This document shows positions 7,107 through 13,963 of a stretch of 16,964 nt of DNA, piece after piece (position 1 is the first letter of the stretch; each line of letters starts with the position of its first letter). The notes below the pieces were generated by a model that worked only from the letters and a program-made list of their open reading frames with translations, searched no databases and was not told the DNA's origin. This DNA comes from Bdellovibrio sp. (GTDB lineage: Bacteria > Bdellovibrionota > Bdellovibrionia > Bdellovibrionales > Bdellovibrionaceae): the NCBI GenBank assembly GCA_019104905.1, contig JAHRXB010000215.1, positions 1 through 16,964 on the forward strand, given 5' to 3'. The position numbers and the translations under genes are program-made.

Positions 7107-8714
7107 TTGAAATTTTCAGAGTTAAATTTAGAGTCTAGTTTATTAGCAGCAATCCAAAAAATGAATTATGAGGATTGCACTCCTATCCAAGAACAGGCGA
7201 TGCCGACGATTCTTGATGGTAAAGATGTCGCCGGGCTTGCACAGACCGGAACGGGTAAGACGGCCGCTTTTGTCATCCCTTTGATGGAAAGAATTCTTCG
7301 TGCACGTCCCGCTGCGGGCGATGTGACGGAAGAACAAAAGGCTCTTATCGAAAAAAGAGCGTTCAAAGATTGGAAACCACAGAATTTTATTTTGATCTTG
7401 GTTCCCACGCGTGAATTGGCAGAACAGGTTTACGAAAACATCGCCAAGTTTGGCGCCGAAGCGGGCCTTCGTGGTTTCGCTATTTACGGTGGAACGGGCT
7501 ATGACAAACAAAAAGAAGCACTGAAGAATGGTGTTGAATTTGTTGTCGCAACCCCAGGACGTTTGATTGATCTTTACAAAGAACATCTTGTTGATCTGAA
7601 GCAAGTCCGCGCGATCGTTTTCGATGAAGCCGATCGCATGTTTGACATGGGCTTTAAGGACGACATGAAGTACATCCTGCAAAGAGTTCCGCGTGAACGC
7701 CAGTTCCTGGTATTCAGTGCGACTTTGAACTTTGATGTTCTTAATACCGCCTACCAGTTTGGTTCCGAGCCTGTTGAGATCAATATCAGCCGTGACCAAG
7801 CCAAGGCTGAAAACGTGAAAGATCAGATCTTCCATGTGGGCAGCGATGAAAAGCCTCAGCATCTTCTATCTTTGCTGAAGATGAGCAACCCCAAACAGGC
7901 GATCATCTTCACGAACTTCAAGTTGAGTGTTGAAAAGATCGCGAAGTTTTTGGTGGATAATGGAATTCCGGCTATGGCGATTTCCAGTCTTTTGACTCAA
8001 GCTCAGCGCAATCGCGTGATTGAGCAGTTTAAAGCGGAAAACAACATGAACATTCTCGTGGCGACAGATGTGGCCGCCCGAGGCTTGGATATCAAAGGTG
8101 TTGACCTTGTTATCAACTACGAACTTCCTATGGACAGTGAATCCTATGTTCACCGCATCGGTCGTACGGGTCGAGCGGGAACAACGGGTCAGGCGTTTTC
8201 ATTGGTGGGTGACAAGGATATCGAGTCCTTGGCGCGCATCGAAGATTATTTGAAACACAAGGTTGAAGTCGGTTACCTTGAGAACGATCAGTTGGTTCAA
8301 GAATTCAAGCCGATGTCCCATCATCATGAAGGTCACTATCCGAAGTCCTTGGATCGTGCGCGGGCTCCTCGCGGGGATCGTCCCGAGCGTGGAGAGCGCG
8401 GTGAACGTCGCGGAGGTGGTGGCGGCCGTGATCGCGACAGAGACAGAGATCGTCGTGGCGGGGAACAACGTCGTCATGAAAAAGGTCCTCGTGATCAGCA
8501 GAAGTCAGCTCATGGCGGGCGTCCTGCGGCAGCACAACCTCGTCCAGAGCATAAAAAACATGAGGGTGGAAAACACAAACGCCCAGAACACAAAAAGCAC
8601 GAACATCGTAAGGGACCCCATCCGCAGCATCATGCTAAGAAGCATGCTCCGGTGGTGGCCTCGAAGTCCCTGGGGCAGAAAATCTCAGGGTTCTTTAAGA
8701 GATTATTCTCTTAA
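7107..8714 (+). CDS. DEAD-box ATP-dependent RNA helicase, RhlB-like, with a long basic tail
   Basis: This 535-residue protein unwinds RNA duplexes using ATP. All core motifs are present: Q motif CTPIQEQ (24-30) with the upstream F3, motif I AQTGTGKT (45-52), Ia PTRELA (100-105), TPGR (149-152), DEAD (173-176), SAT (204-206), ATDVAARGLD (319-328) and HRIGRTGR (349-356). YGGTGYDKQ and DEADRMFDMGF resemble RhlB, but RhlE-type families are close. About 25 charged residues are inserted between motifs I and Ia (around 65-92). After residue 410 comes a low-complexity tail: Arg/Gly/Asp-rich to about 470, Lys/His-rich to about 513, then a hydrophobic-basic end (SLGQKISGFFKRLFS). Translation starts at TTG, because a stop lies two codons upstream and the first internal ATG (codon 20) would remove part of the Q-motif region. 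GGAG lies 10 nt before it. Confidence 0.93.
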   Translation: MKFSELNLESSLLAAIQKMNYEDCTPIQEQAMPTILDGKDVAGLAQTGTGKTAAFVIPLMERILRARPAAGDVTEEQKALIEKRAFKDWKPQNFILILVPTRELAEQVYENIAKFGAEAGLRGFAIYGGTGYDKQKEALKNGVEFVVATPGRLIDLYKEHLVDLKQVRAIVFDEADRMFDMGFKDDMKYILQRVPRERQFLVFSATLNFDVLNTAYQFGSEPVEINISRDQAKAENVKDQIFHVGSDEKPQHLLSLLKMSNPKQAIIFTNFKLSVEKIAKFLVDNGIPAMAISSLLTQAQRNRVIEQFKAENNMNILVATDVAARGLDIKGVDLVINYELPMDSESYVHRIGRTGRAGTTGQAFSLVGDKDIESLARIEDYLKHKVEVGYLENDQLVQEFKPMSHHHEGHYPKSLDRARAPRGDRPERGERGERRGGGGGRDRDRDRDRRGGEQRRHEKGPRDQQKSAHGGRPAAAQPRPEHKKHEGGKHKRPEHKKHEHRKGPHPQHHAKKHAPVVASKSLGQKISGFFKRLFS

Positions 8715-8721
8715 GAAGATG

Positions 8722-8748
8722 AAAAGGCGCCACGAAGGCGCCTTTTTT
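8722..8748 (+). terminator. Rho-independent terminator after the helicase gene
   Basis: AAAAGGCGCC (8722-8731) pairs perfectly with GGCGCCTTTT (8737-8746) around an ACGAA loop, and the T run continues to 8748. It lies 8 nt after the helicase stop, so the permease gene that follows probably has its own start signal or depends on readthrough. Confidence 0.9.
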
Positions 8749-8794
8749 ATTTTTTAATACCAGGGAGTGGAAAGAGAAGGGAAAGGCCTTCGAA

Positions 8795-9583
8795 GTGATT
8801 AATTGGGAATACTGGTATATTTTCCCAGCGTCAGTGATTATCGCTATGACCGCCAATGCAACGGGCTTTTCCGGAGGAGTTTTCTTCCAGCCGTTCTTCT
8901 ATTTTGGTCTGAATGTTCCCCTTATTAATTCGATTGCGACTGGAATTGCCACAGAGACCTTGGGCATGACCAGTGGAGCCTGGAGATATGCTAAGCAAAA
9001 GATGCTGGATCGCACGCAGATAACGTCTTTGTTGCTGTATATTTTCTTGGGAGTATTTCTGGGGCTGTTCGTTTTTAGTTACTTACCAGCGCCCTGGTTG
9101 CGTTTGATTGTGGGACTGGTTGTTTTCGCCGTCGCCACCTATCAAATGGGACTGGCTCTTAAGAACCGTTTTGGATTTAAGACGCATCTCCGTCCTGGAT
9201 TTGCTAAAAAGTACTGGCTTGTTTTTCTGTCTGCGGGATGTTTTTCCGCATGCACGGGGACCGGTGTTGCTGAAGTATCGCAGCCCATGCTGGAGCAAAA
9301 AGGAAAGCTGACCAACTTGCGGGCGAACGCGACAGCCGTGTTTTTAGAGGCCTGTGCGGACTGGTTGATTTCATTGTTTAATTTAACCTGGGGAAACATC
9401 AGTCTGGATGTTCTTTTGTTCAGTGGGACTGGCGTGATTATCGGAGCTCAGCTGGGGGCGAAGTACGCCTATTTGTTGCCAGCCAAGCTCCTCAAGGTCG
9501 TTTTTTCTGTCGCCTTGCTTTCCGTGAGTCTTTTTTATCTGTACACGTTTGTCGTGTATCTGTATCCGCCGTCAGCTCTTTAA
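8795..9583 (+). CDS. TauE/SafE-family (TSUP, DUF81) membrane permease
   Basis: This 262-residue inner-membrane protein has about eight hydrophobic segments, roughly at 6-30, 40-60, 78-96, 101-121, 140-157, 180-197, 203-226 and 231-256. Two related glycine-rich stretches, NATGFSGGVFFQPFF (21-35) and ACTGTGVAEVSQPML (152-166), fit the internal duplication of this family. Its members export or import sulfite, sulfoacetate, sulfonates or other small anions. The substrate cannot be deduced here because no sulfur-metabolism gene is nearby. The start is GTG at 8795, with AAAGG 8 nt upstream (8782-8786). It follows a strong terminator, so it is probably a single-gene unit, and it converges on the ankyrin gene with a 10-bp gap. 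Confidence 0.85.
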   Translation: MINWEYWYIFPASVIIAMTANATGFSGGVFFQPFFYFGLNVPLINSIATGIATETLGMTSGAWRYAKQKMLDRTQITSLLLYIFLGVFLGLFVFSYLPAPWLRLIVGLVVFAVATYQMGLALKNRFGFKTHLRPGFAKKYWLVFLSAGCFSACTGTGVAEVSQPMLEQKGKLTNLRANATAVFLEACADWLISLFNLTWGNISLDVLLFSGTGVIIGAQLGAKYAYLLPAKLLKVVFSVALLSVSLFYLYTFVVYLYPPSAL

Positions 9584-9603
9584 AAAAGCCTGACTATTTT
9601 TTT
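9571..9603 (+). terminator. Probable terminator at the end of the permease gene
   Basis: GTCAG (9571-9575) pairs with CTGAC (9590-9594). An inner CTTT/AAAG pairing is possible, and TA plus seven T (9597-9603) follows. The stem overlaps the last permease codons and the ankyrin stop. It faces the plus strand, since no T run follows it on the minus strand. Confidence 0.4.
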
Positions 9604-10265
9604 GCAGAAAGAAGTTTTATGGCTTCTTCGTTACTAGATTTTTTTGCAATATCTAGAGCGGAAAGACCTTCTTTGTTCTTCGCCTTCACGTCAGCTCCGG
9701 CTTTTAAAAGCATTTTGACGGAATCGTTGTTTCCAAAGCGAACACTTTGCATTAACGCCGTTTCGCCGAGTTTGTTGGTTTTATTGATCAGACCCTTATT
9801 CTTCTTAAGGATCAAAGCGGTGATATCGGCATTGTTACTGGCGGCTCTCATCAACAAAGTATCTTTATTCTCGCCTGCAACGATCAAGTCTACATTGGCT
9901 CCGGCATTGATAAGAACTTTGGCGGAATCAAGTTGATCATTGGTCAATGCGACAGCCAAAGCCGTATCGCCCACTTGGTTTTTCAGCTCTAACTTCACTT
10001 TTTTTGCCAAAAGTTTTTTGACCATGTCGACGTTGCCACCTAGGGCTGCACTCATAAGAGGCGTCATTCCTGTTTCATCTTGGGCATTCAGATCGATGGT
10101 TTTATCTTTTAAAAGAGCATTAAATTTTTCCGCATCGCCGGTTTCTGCAGCCTCAAGGACGGCTTTGACCTTCGCGGCAGAAGTAGTCTTTTCCATCGAT
10201 GTCTTGGCTAAACAAGTGGAAGACAGCAGGGCCAGGATGGATAAAATTTTTAAGTAAATCTTCAT
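9594..10265 (-). CDS. Secreted ankyrin-repeat protein, probable self-protection partner of the adjacent PBP4-like enzyme (Bd3460-like)
   Basis: This 223-residue protein begins with a signal peptide (1-20; likely cleavage after CLA at 18-20), so it should be periplasmic, which is unusual for ankyrin proteins. Ankyrin repeats fill the mature chain: a partial one at about 33-62, then about 66-97, 99-131, 135-163, 166-198 and a capping repeat at 199-222. Typical signatures are GMTPLMSAALGG, LGETALMQSVRFGN and VKMLLKAGADVKAKN. In Bdellovibrio bacteriovorus an ankyrin protein encoded beside a DacB-type endopeptidase binds and blocks it, protecting the predator's wall during invasion. This gene has the same partner, localisation signal and repeat content, so the same role is inferred. 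It begins 14 nt after its neighbour's stop, with AGAGGA (10273-10278) immediately after that stop and 7 nt before the ATG, which indicates co-transcription and probable coupling. Confidence 0.88.
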   Translation of the reverse strand: MKIYLKILSILALLSSTCLAKTSMEKTTSAAKVKAVLEAAETGDAEKFNALLKDKTIDLNAQDETGMTPLMSAALGGNVDMVKKLLAKKVKLELKNQVGDTALAVALTNDQLDSAKVLINAGANVDLIVAGENKDTLLMRAASNNADITALILKKNKGLINKTNKLGETALMQSVRFGNNDSVKMLLKAGADVKAKNKEGLSALDIAKKSSNEEAIKLLSAKK

Positions 10266-10279
10266 ATCATGGTCCTCTG

Positions 10280-11590
10280 TTAGCCTTTGCTGCCCACGGC
10301 GGCAGTCGCATTCGTCAACTTCGAGTCAGCATCAAAAGGAAGAGGAAGAAGCTCTTCATATTTGATCTTCTTAGGTCCTCCGTTGGAAACGATCAGGTCG
10401 TTGACCTTTTCTTTGATCGTCGCACTTGCAGCACCCCATTCGGTTCTGTTGTCTGTGTGCATGAGGACAGCGAAGTAGATCACGCCATTTTTCGTCGAAA
10501 CCGTTCCCGTCAAGGTTTTAGCTTTATTGACACTTCCTGTTTTAGCAACCGTGGATCCCGAGAAGTTACCGCCATAGCCCGCGACCGTGGAGCTCTGGTC
10601 AACACCAGCGACAGCCATGATCTCATTAAGTTCGTAACCTGACTTCTCTAAAGTTTTATCAAGTCTGTAAAGAACCTTGATCATCGTTTCACAAGTCGCC
10701 TCATTGTAGATATCGGTGTTGGGATTATAGATGTAGTTGGCATTGTTGCCGGATCCCAAATGGAATTCAATTTCATCTGTTCCCACAGACAGCGCACCTT
10801 TGATAAAGCGATTGAACTCTGAGGTGCCGCCCAAGTTCCAGTAAAGAGTGTCGGCGATATAGTTATTAGATTGATTGTTCATGCGCTTTAAGATCGTGCG
10901 CATGGGCGCCGAACGATAAACCAATGTTGTCATTTCAGGCGTTTTTGCAAAATCACGCTTAGCCTTAAACTCCACGCGACGGACGCTGATAGTCGGGTTG
11001 CTCTCCATTTTTGCGCCAATTCTGTCGGCCTTGGCTTTTAAGGCGGCATACATTTCCTTGCGAATAGGAGTGGCGAAGTCCGCCAAAAGGGATCTGCGAA
11101 CAGCCTCTGTCTGCTTTTCGATGGTATCGTAGTACGGAGTGTCTCCGCCGATGCGAGGTTTCTCTTCCGCCAGCCAGTCTAAAAGGAAGTTTTCATCAAA
11201 AGTCAGGTTTTCAATCTTCTTGATGTCGACGCCCGCGCGGTTAAGTTCTGAAATAAGGAAGTAGCTGGCATTTCTTCCAAAAATAGGATCGCGGCTGCCT
11301 TCGATATGAACATCATAGCTGTCGTTGCCGACCGTATTCACATGAAGTTTTGTGGCATAACGATAGTCGGGTCCAAGCTTTTCGACGGCCCACAAGGCGG
11401 TGACGACTTTTGAAATAGAGGCCAGAGGGAATTTTTCGCCTTTATTTTTATCGCCTTCGATGACTCGCCCTTCGGAATTGGCTTTCATGTGGCACATGGA
11501 GTTGACATAGACCTTTGCTGAAGCTGATGAAGCGGCCAGCAGGGATCCCAACGTTACGTACAGCATTTTCTTCTTAAACGAGTTGACCAT
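10280..11590 (-). CDS. dacB: Secreted PBP4-like D-alanyl-D-alanine carboxypeptidase/endopeptidase (peptidase S13, Bd3459-like)
   Basis: This 436-residue penicillin-binding protein has an N-terminal signal peptide (cleavage likely after SASA, residue 25). The active site has Ser58-x-x-Lys61 in PLASISKVVTA, SNN at 241-243 in MNNQSNNYIADTL, and KTG at 350-352 in STVAKTGSV. This order and the SNN context identify the S13 (DacB) family. Only about 180 residues separate SxxK from SNN, somewhat short for PBP4, fitting loss of an inserted regulatory domain. The homologous Bdellovibrio enzymes lack that domain and cut peptidoglycan crosslinks (DD-endopeptidase and carboxypeptidase) in prey to round it. 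AGGAG lies 6 nt before the ATG. The ankyrin gene follows after 14 nt. An inverted repeat lies 38 nt upstream, in the gap after hemH. Whether it is exported into prey cannot be seen from sequence. Confidence 0.92.
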   Translation of the reverse strand: MVNSFKKKMLYVTLGSLLAASSASAKVYVNSMCHMKANSEGRVIEGDKNKGEKFPLASISKVVTALWAVEKLGPDYRYATKLHVNTVGNDSYDVHIEGSRDPIFGRNASYFLISELNRAGVDIKKIENLTFDENFLLDWLAEEKPRIGGDTPYYDTIEKQTEAVRRSLLADFATPIRKEMYAALKAKADRIGAKMESNPTISVRRVEFKAKRDFAKTPEMTTLVYRSAPMRTILKRMNNQSNNYIADTLYWNLGGTSEFNRFIKGALSVGTDEIEFHLGSGNNANYIYNPNTDIYNEATCETMIKVLYRLDKTLEKSGYELNEIMAVAGVDQSSTVAGYGGNFSGSTVAKTGSVNKAKTLTGTVSTKNGVIYFAVLMHTDNRTEWGAASATIKEKVNDLIVSNGGPKKIKYEELLPLPFDADSKLTNATAAVGSKG

Positions 11591-11628
11591 CTAGTTCTCC
11601 TAGTCGACGTAGCCTTCCATACACGGAG

Positions 11629-11646
11629 TGTGCCGTTGTAGGCACA
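11629..11646. repeat. Inverted repeat upstream of the PBP4-like gene
   Basis: TGTGCC (11629-11634) and GGCACA (11641-11646) are perfect 6-bp arms around GTTGTA. No T run follows it on the minus strand, so it is a poor terminator for the hem operon. An operator or leader hairpin for the PBP4/ankyrin unit is more plausible. No convincing -35/-10 pair was found in this 110-bp gap. Confidence 0.4.
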
Positions 11647-11700
11647 TTTTAAAATGGCAATGTGGGTGTCTATTTTAGATACAGTGACGCTTTTTGCGCT

Positions 11701-12756
11701 TCAAAATGAGACAAACGGTGTCAGTTCTGATTCCGCTTCGACGATCTTTAATCCCATCAGAAGTTCAGCAAAGCGACGGGTCCAGATCTCGTTGTCATTC
11801 AGGCAGGGGATCAAGGTGTATTCTTCCCCGCCGTGTTCTTTAAAGTGGGCTTGCCCTTCAAGGCCGATTTCTTCCAATGTCTCAAGGCAGTCGGTGACAA
11901 AAGAGGGACAGAGGACGGCGATCTTCTTTTTATTTGTCTGCGCTAGTATTTCTAGGGTGTGATCGGTTGCGGGTTTCAGCCATTCACCACGTCCTAATCT
12001 AGATTGGAATGATACACTCCAGTGACTGTCAAGAAGCCCCAAGGACTCAGCGATTCGTGTGGCAGTGGCATAGCACTGGGCCCGATAGCAGTTCTTGGCG
12101 CAGGCATTTTTTTCGAAACAGCAGCCGTCAGTTCGAAGACAGCCCTGAACTTTGCGAATTTGTTTTTCAGGCAGACCATGAAACGAGAAAAGATAATGAT
12201 CCACCTTTTTGTCGGCCAAAGTTTGTCGAATCATTTGCACAGAGGGTTCAATAAAGGCGGGATCCTCAAAGAAAGGTGGCAAAGTTTCTGTTGGCACCTC
12301 CAGCCCCAGTCGACCGATGAGGCGATCGACCTCTTTGAGCGAGGAGCCCGTTGTGGCCTCGGCGTATTGAGGATACAGAGGCGCAAGAATCAGAGTCTCC
12401 AGATCCATTTCTCCAAATTCCCTTAAGGCCTTTTCGATAGAGGGCTCGGCATAACGCATACCAACTTTGACGACATAGTCTTCGCCCAGTTCCGCTTGAA
12501 GCTTTTTTGCAAAGCGATCCGTGTACACGGTCAAGGGGGACCCTTCATTGGTCATCCAGATCTTTTGATAGTTGGCTGCAGAATAGGGAGCTCTGCGTGG
12601 GACGATCAATCCGTGAACCAGAAGCCATCTTGCAGGATAGGGAATGCTGATGATGTCCTTATCCATTAAAAAAGTTTTCAGATACTTTTTAACATCATGA
12701 ACCTGGTAAGTTCGAGGGCTTCCAATGTTAAGAAGAAGAACGCCTTTTTTAGGCAT
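11701..12756 (-). CDS. hemH: Ferrochelatase with an internal iron-sulfur-type cysteine cluster
   Basis: This 351-residue enzyme inserts ferrous iron into protoporphyrin IX, the last step of heme synthesis. Catalytic His193 lies in SFHGLPEKQIRK and the conserved glutamate is E292 in CPSFVTDCLETLEEIG. SFQSRLGRGEWLKP (249-262) is another family signature. Between them, residues 206-228 hold six cysteines (206, 212, 213, 219, 223, 228). This matches the subgroup in which four cysteines in one short internal segment bind a [2Fe-2S] cluster, known from myxobacteria; most other clustered ferrochelatases use C-terminal cysteines. There is no membrane segment. The start at 12756 overlaps the upstream oxidase gene by 8 nt and lacks a strong Shine-Dalgarno, which suggests translational coupling. 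It is the last gene of the hem operon. Confidence 0.95.
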   Translation of the reverse strand: MPKKGVLLLNIGSPRTYQVHDVKKYLKTFLMDKDIISIPYPARWLLVHGLIVPRRAPYSAANYQKIWMTNEGSPLTVYTDRFAKKLQAELGEDYVVKVGMRYAEPSIEKALREFGEMDLETLILAPLYPQYAEATTGSSLKEVDRLIGRLGLEVPTETLPPFFEDPAFIEPSVQMIRQTLADKKVDHYLFSFHGLPEKQIRKVQGCLRTDGCCFEKNACAKNCYRAQCYATATRIAESLGLLDSHWSVSFQSRLGRGEWLKPATDHTLEILAQTNKKKIAVLCPSFVTDCLETLEEIGLEGQAHFKEHGGEEYTLIPCLNDNEIWTRRFAELLMGLKIVEAESELTPFVSF

Positions 12757-13963
12757 AGCGACTCGCGATTTCTTCAGCTAAAACTTCGCTGCGTTCAAGA
12801 ATTTTACTTAAGCCAATACCGCCCAGGTAGTTTCCATGCAGGTATAGATCTTTGGCAGGGAGCATGCTTTTTAAAAGTTCCAAAGTCTTTTCCAACTGAA
12901 GGTCATAGTAGGGGAGTGCCTTGTCCCAGCGGTTGATCCGGTAGTCCAAAAGACTTTCTTTGTGACCAAGAATGCGGAAACGCTCGTCGGCAATCAATTT
13001 TAATAGATCTGAATCAGAGAAGCTGAGCAGATCTTGCTCTTTTTCTCCACCCATCATCCACGTCTCATTATAGGTTTTGTTGCGATCTGCAAAAATATAA
13101 GAGTTCATCAATACACCCAAGGATTTTAAACCATATCCTCGAGGAATGAGACAGCCAAAACCTTGATAAGTGGTCTGGGCTTTGTTGAAGAACAAGGTGA
13201 CACTCATGAGAGACGACATGCGGATTTCAGAAAGGACTTGTGACAAAGAGGGGTGGGACTCTTTAAGCAAACCGCAAGCCGCCGACGCGGAGGTGGCGAT
13301 GATGACGGGACCTTTGAGTTCGCTGACGTTCACAGAGGTATTCAGATGAATTCTCACGCCCAACTCTTTCAGCTTTGCTTCGAGATGATTGACCAGATCT
13401 TGCATACCTCCAGGGCCTGTGAGCAGTCCCTGATACTTGTCTTTTTTCTTTTTTGAAAAGAGAGGTCCTAAAATCACGCTGGCACTTAAACCAGAGATCT
13501 CATTGCCATAAATGCCCTGCATGGCGGGACCCAGAATATGCTGGGTCGCTGGGGGACCTAAAAGGCGTAAACCCCATTGTTCCAAAGTTTCCTGGGATTG
13601 GGGTTTCAGCGAGGTCTTTCCTTTCAGCAACCTGGGAAGAACCCGGCAGATCAGACCCAAGGTTTCAGAGAAGCTTAAAGGCCAAGTTCGGGGTCTTTTG
13701 CGAAAGAGGAATCGTTTTTTCGCCGAGGCTAACGGAAGACTGGGTTTCAGACCGAGCTCGTTAAAAAGATCTTCTGCTTTGGAGGTACGAATGAGGGCAT
13801 TGGCGGCCCGTTCGGCGATGCCATGTTCGGTGGTGTCGGTTCCTAAAAGGCCTCCCACACGCGACGAACTTTCATAGAGGTCGACTTGAAATCCTTTTTG
13901 AGCCAATTTAAGAGACACAGAAAGGCCGGCAAAACCGGCCCCGACGACACTGACAGTTTTCAT
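12749..13963 (-). CDS. hemY: Protoporphyrinogen oxidase, HemY-type flavoprotein
   Basis: This 404-residue FAD enzyme oxidises protoporphyrinogen IX (or, in some lineages, coproporphyrinogen III) by six electrons using oxygen. The dinucleotide-binding motif VVGAGFAGLS lies at 6-15 and is followed by the E31-containing strand VDLYESSSRVGGLLG. AMQGIYGNEISGLSAS (about 148-163) is characteristic of the family, and HGNYLGGIGLSKILERSEVLAEEI near the end closes the FAD site. It is shorter than typical HemY (about 450-470). Since it lies between hemN and hemH, which act before and after protoporphyrinogen, the protoporphyrin-dependent route is inferred and CgoX is unlikely. The ATG overlaps the hemN stop (ATGA) with no clear ribosome site, so it relies on coupling. 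Some annotations name this family HemG; the symbol hemY is used to mark the flavin/oxygen type. Confidence 0.9.
   Translation of the reverse strand: MKTVSVVGAGFAGLSVSLKLAQKGFQVDLYESSSRVGGLLGTDTTEHGIAERAANALIRTSKAEDLFNELGLKPSLPLASAKKRFLFRKRPRTWPLSFSETLGLICRVLPRLLKGKTSLKPQSQETLEQWGLRLLGPPATQHILGPAMQGIYGNEISGLSASVILGPLFSKKKKDKYQGLLTGPGGMQDLVNHLEAKLKELGVRIHLNTSVNVSELKGPVIIATSASAACGLLKESHPSLSQVLSEIRMSSLMSVTLFFNKAQTTYQGFGCLIPRGYGLKSLGVLMNSYIFADRNKTYNETWMMGGEKEQDLLSFSDSDLLKLIADERFRILGHKESLLDYRINRWDKALPYYDLQLEKTLELLKSMLPAKDLYLHGNYLGGIGLSKILERSEVLAEEIASRYA

Noticed and set aside
7143..7862. A 239-codon open frame on the minus strand
   Set aside because: It lies entirely antisense to the helicase gene, whose motifs are fully conserved on the plus strand. 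The antisense protein has no recognisable domain and no ribosome site context.
8380..8465. RD-repeat-encoding low-complexity DNA as a possible tandem-repeat locus
   Set aside because: The repeat is in frame within the helicase tail and the DNA units are not exact copies, so it is better explained as protein low complexity.
11641..11700. A rho-independent terminator for the hem operon in the gap after hemH
   Set aside because: The candidate stems (TGTGCC/GGCACA, and a weak CGC/GCG stem at the hemH end) are not followed by a T run on the minus strand.
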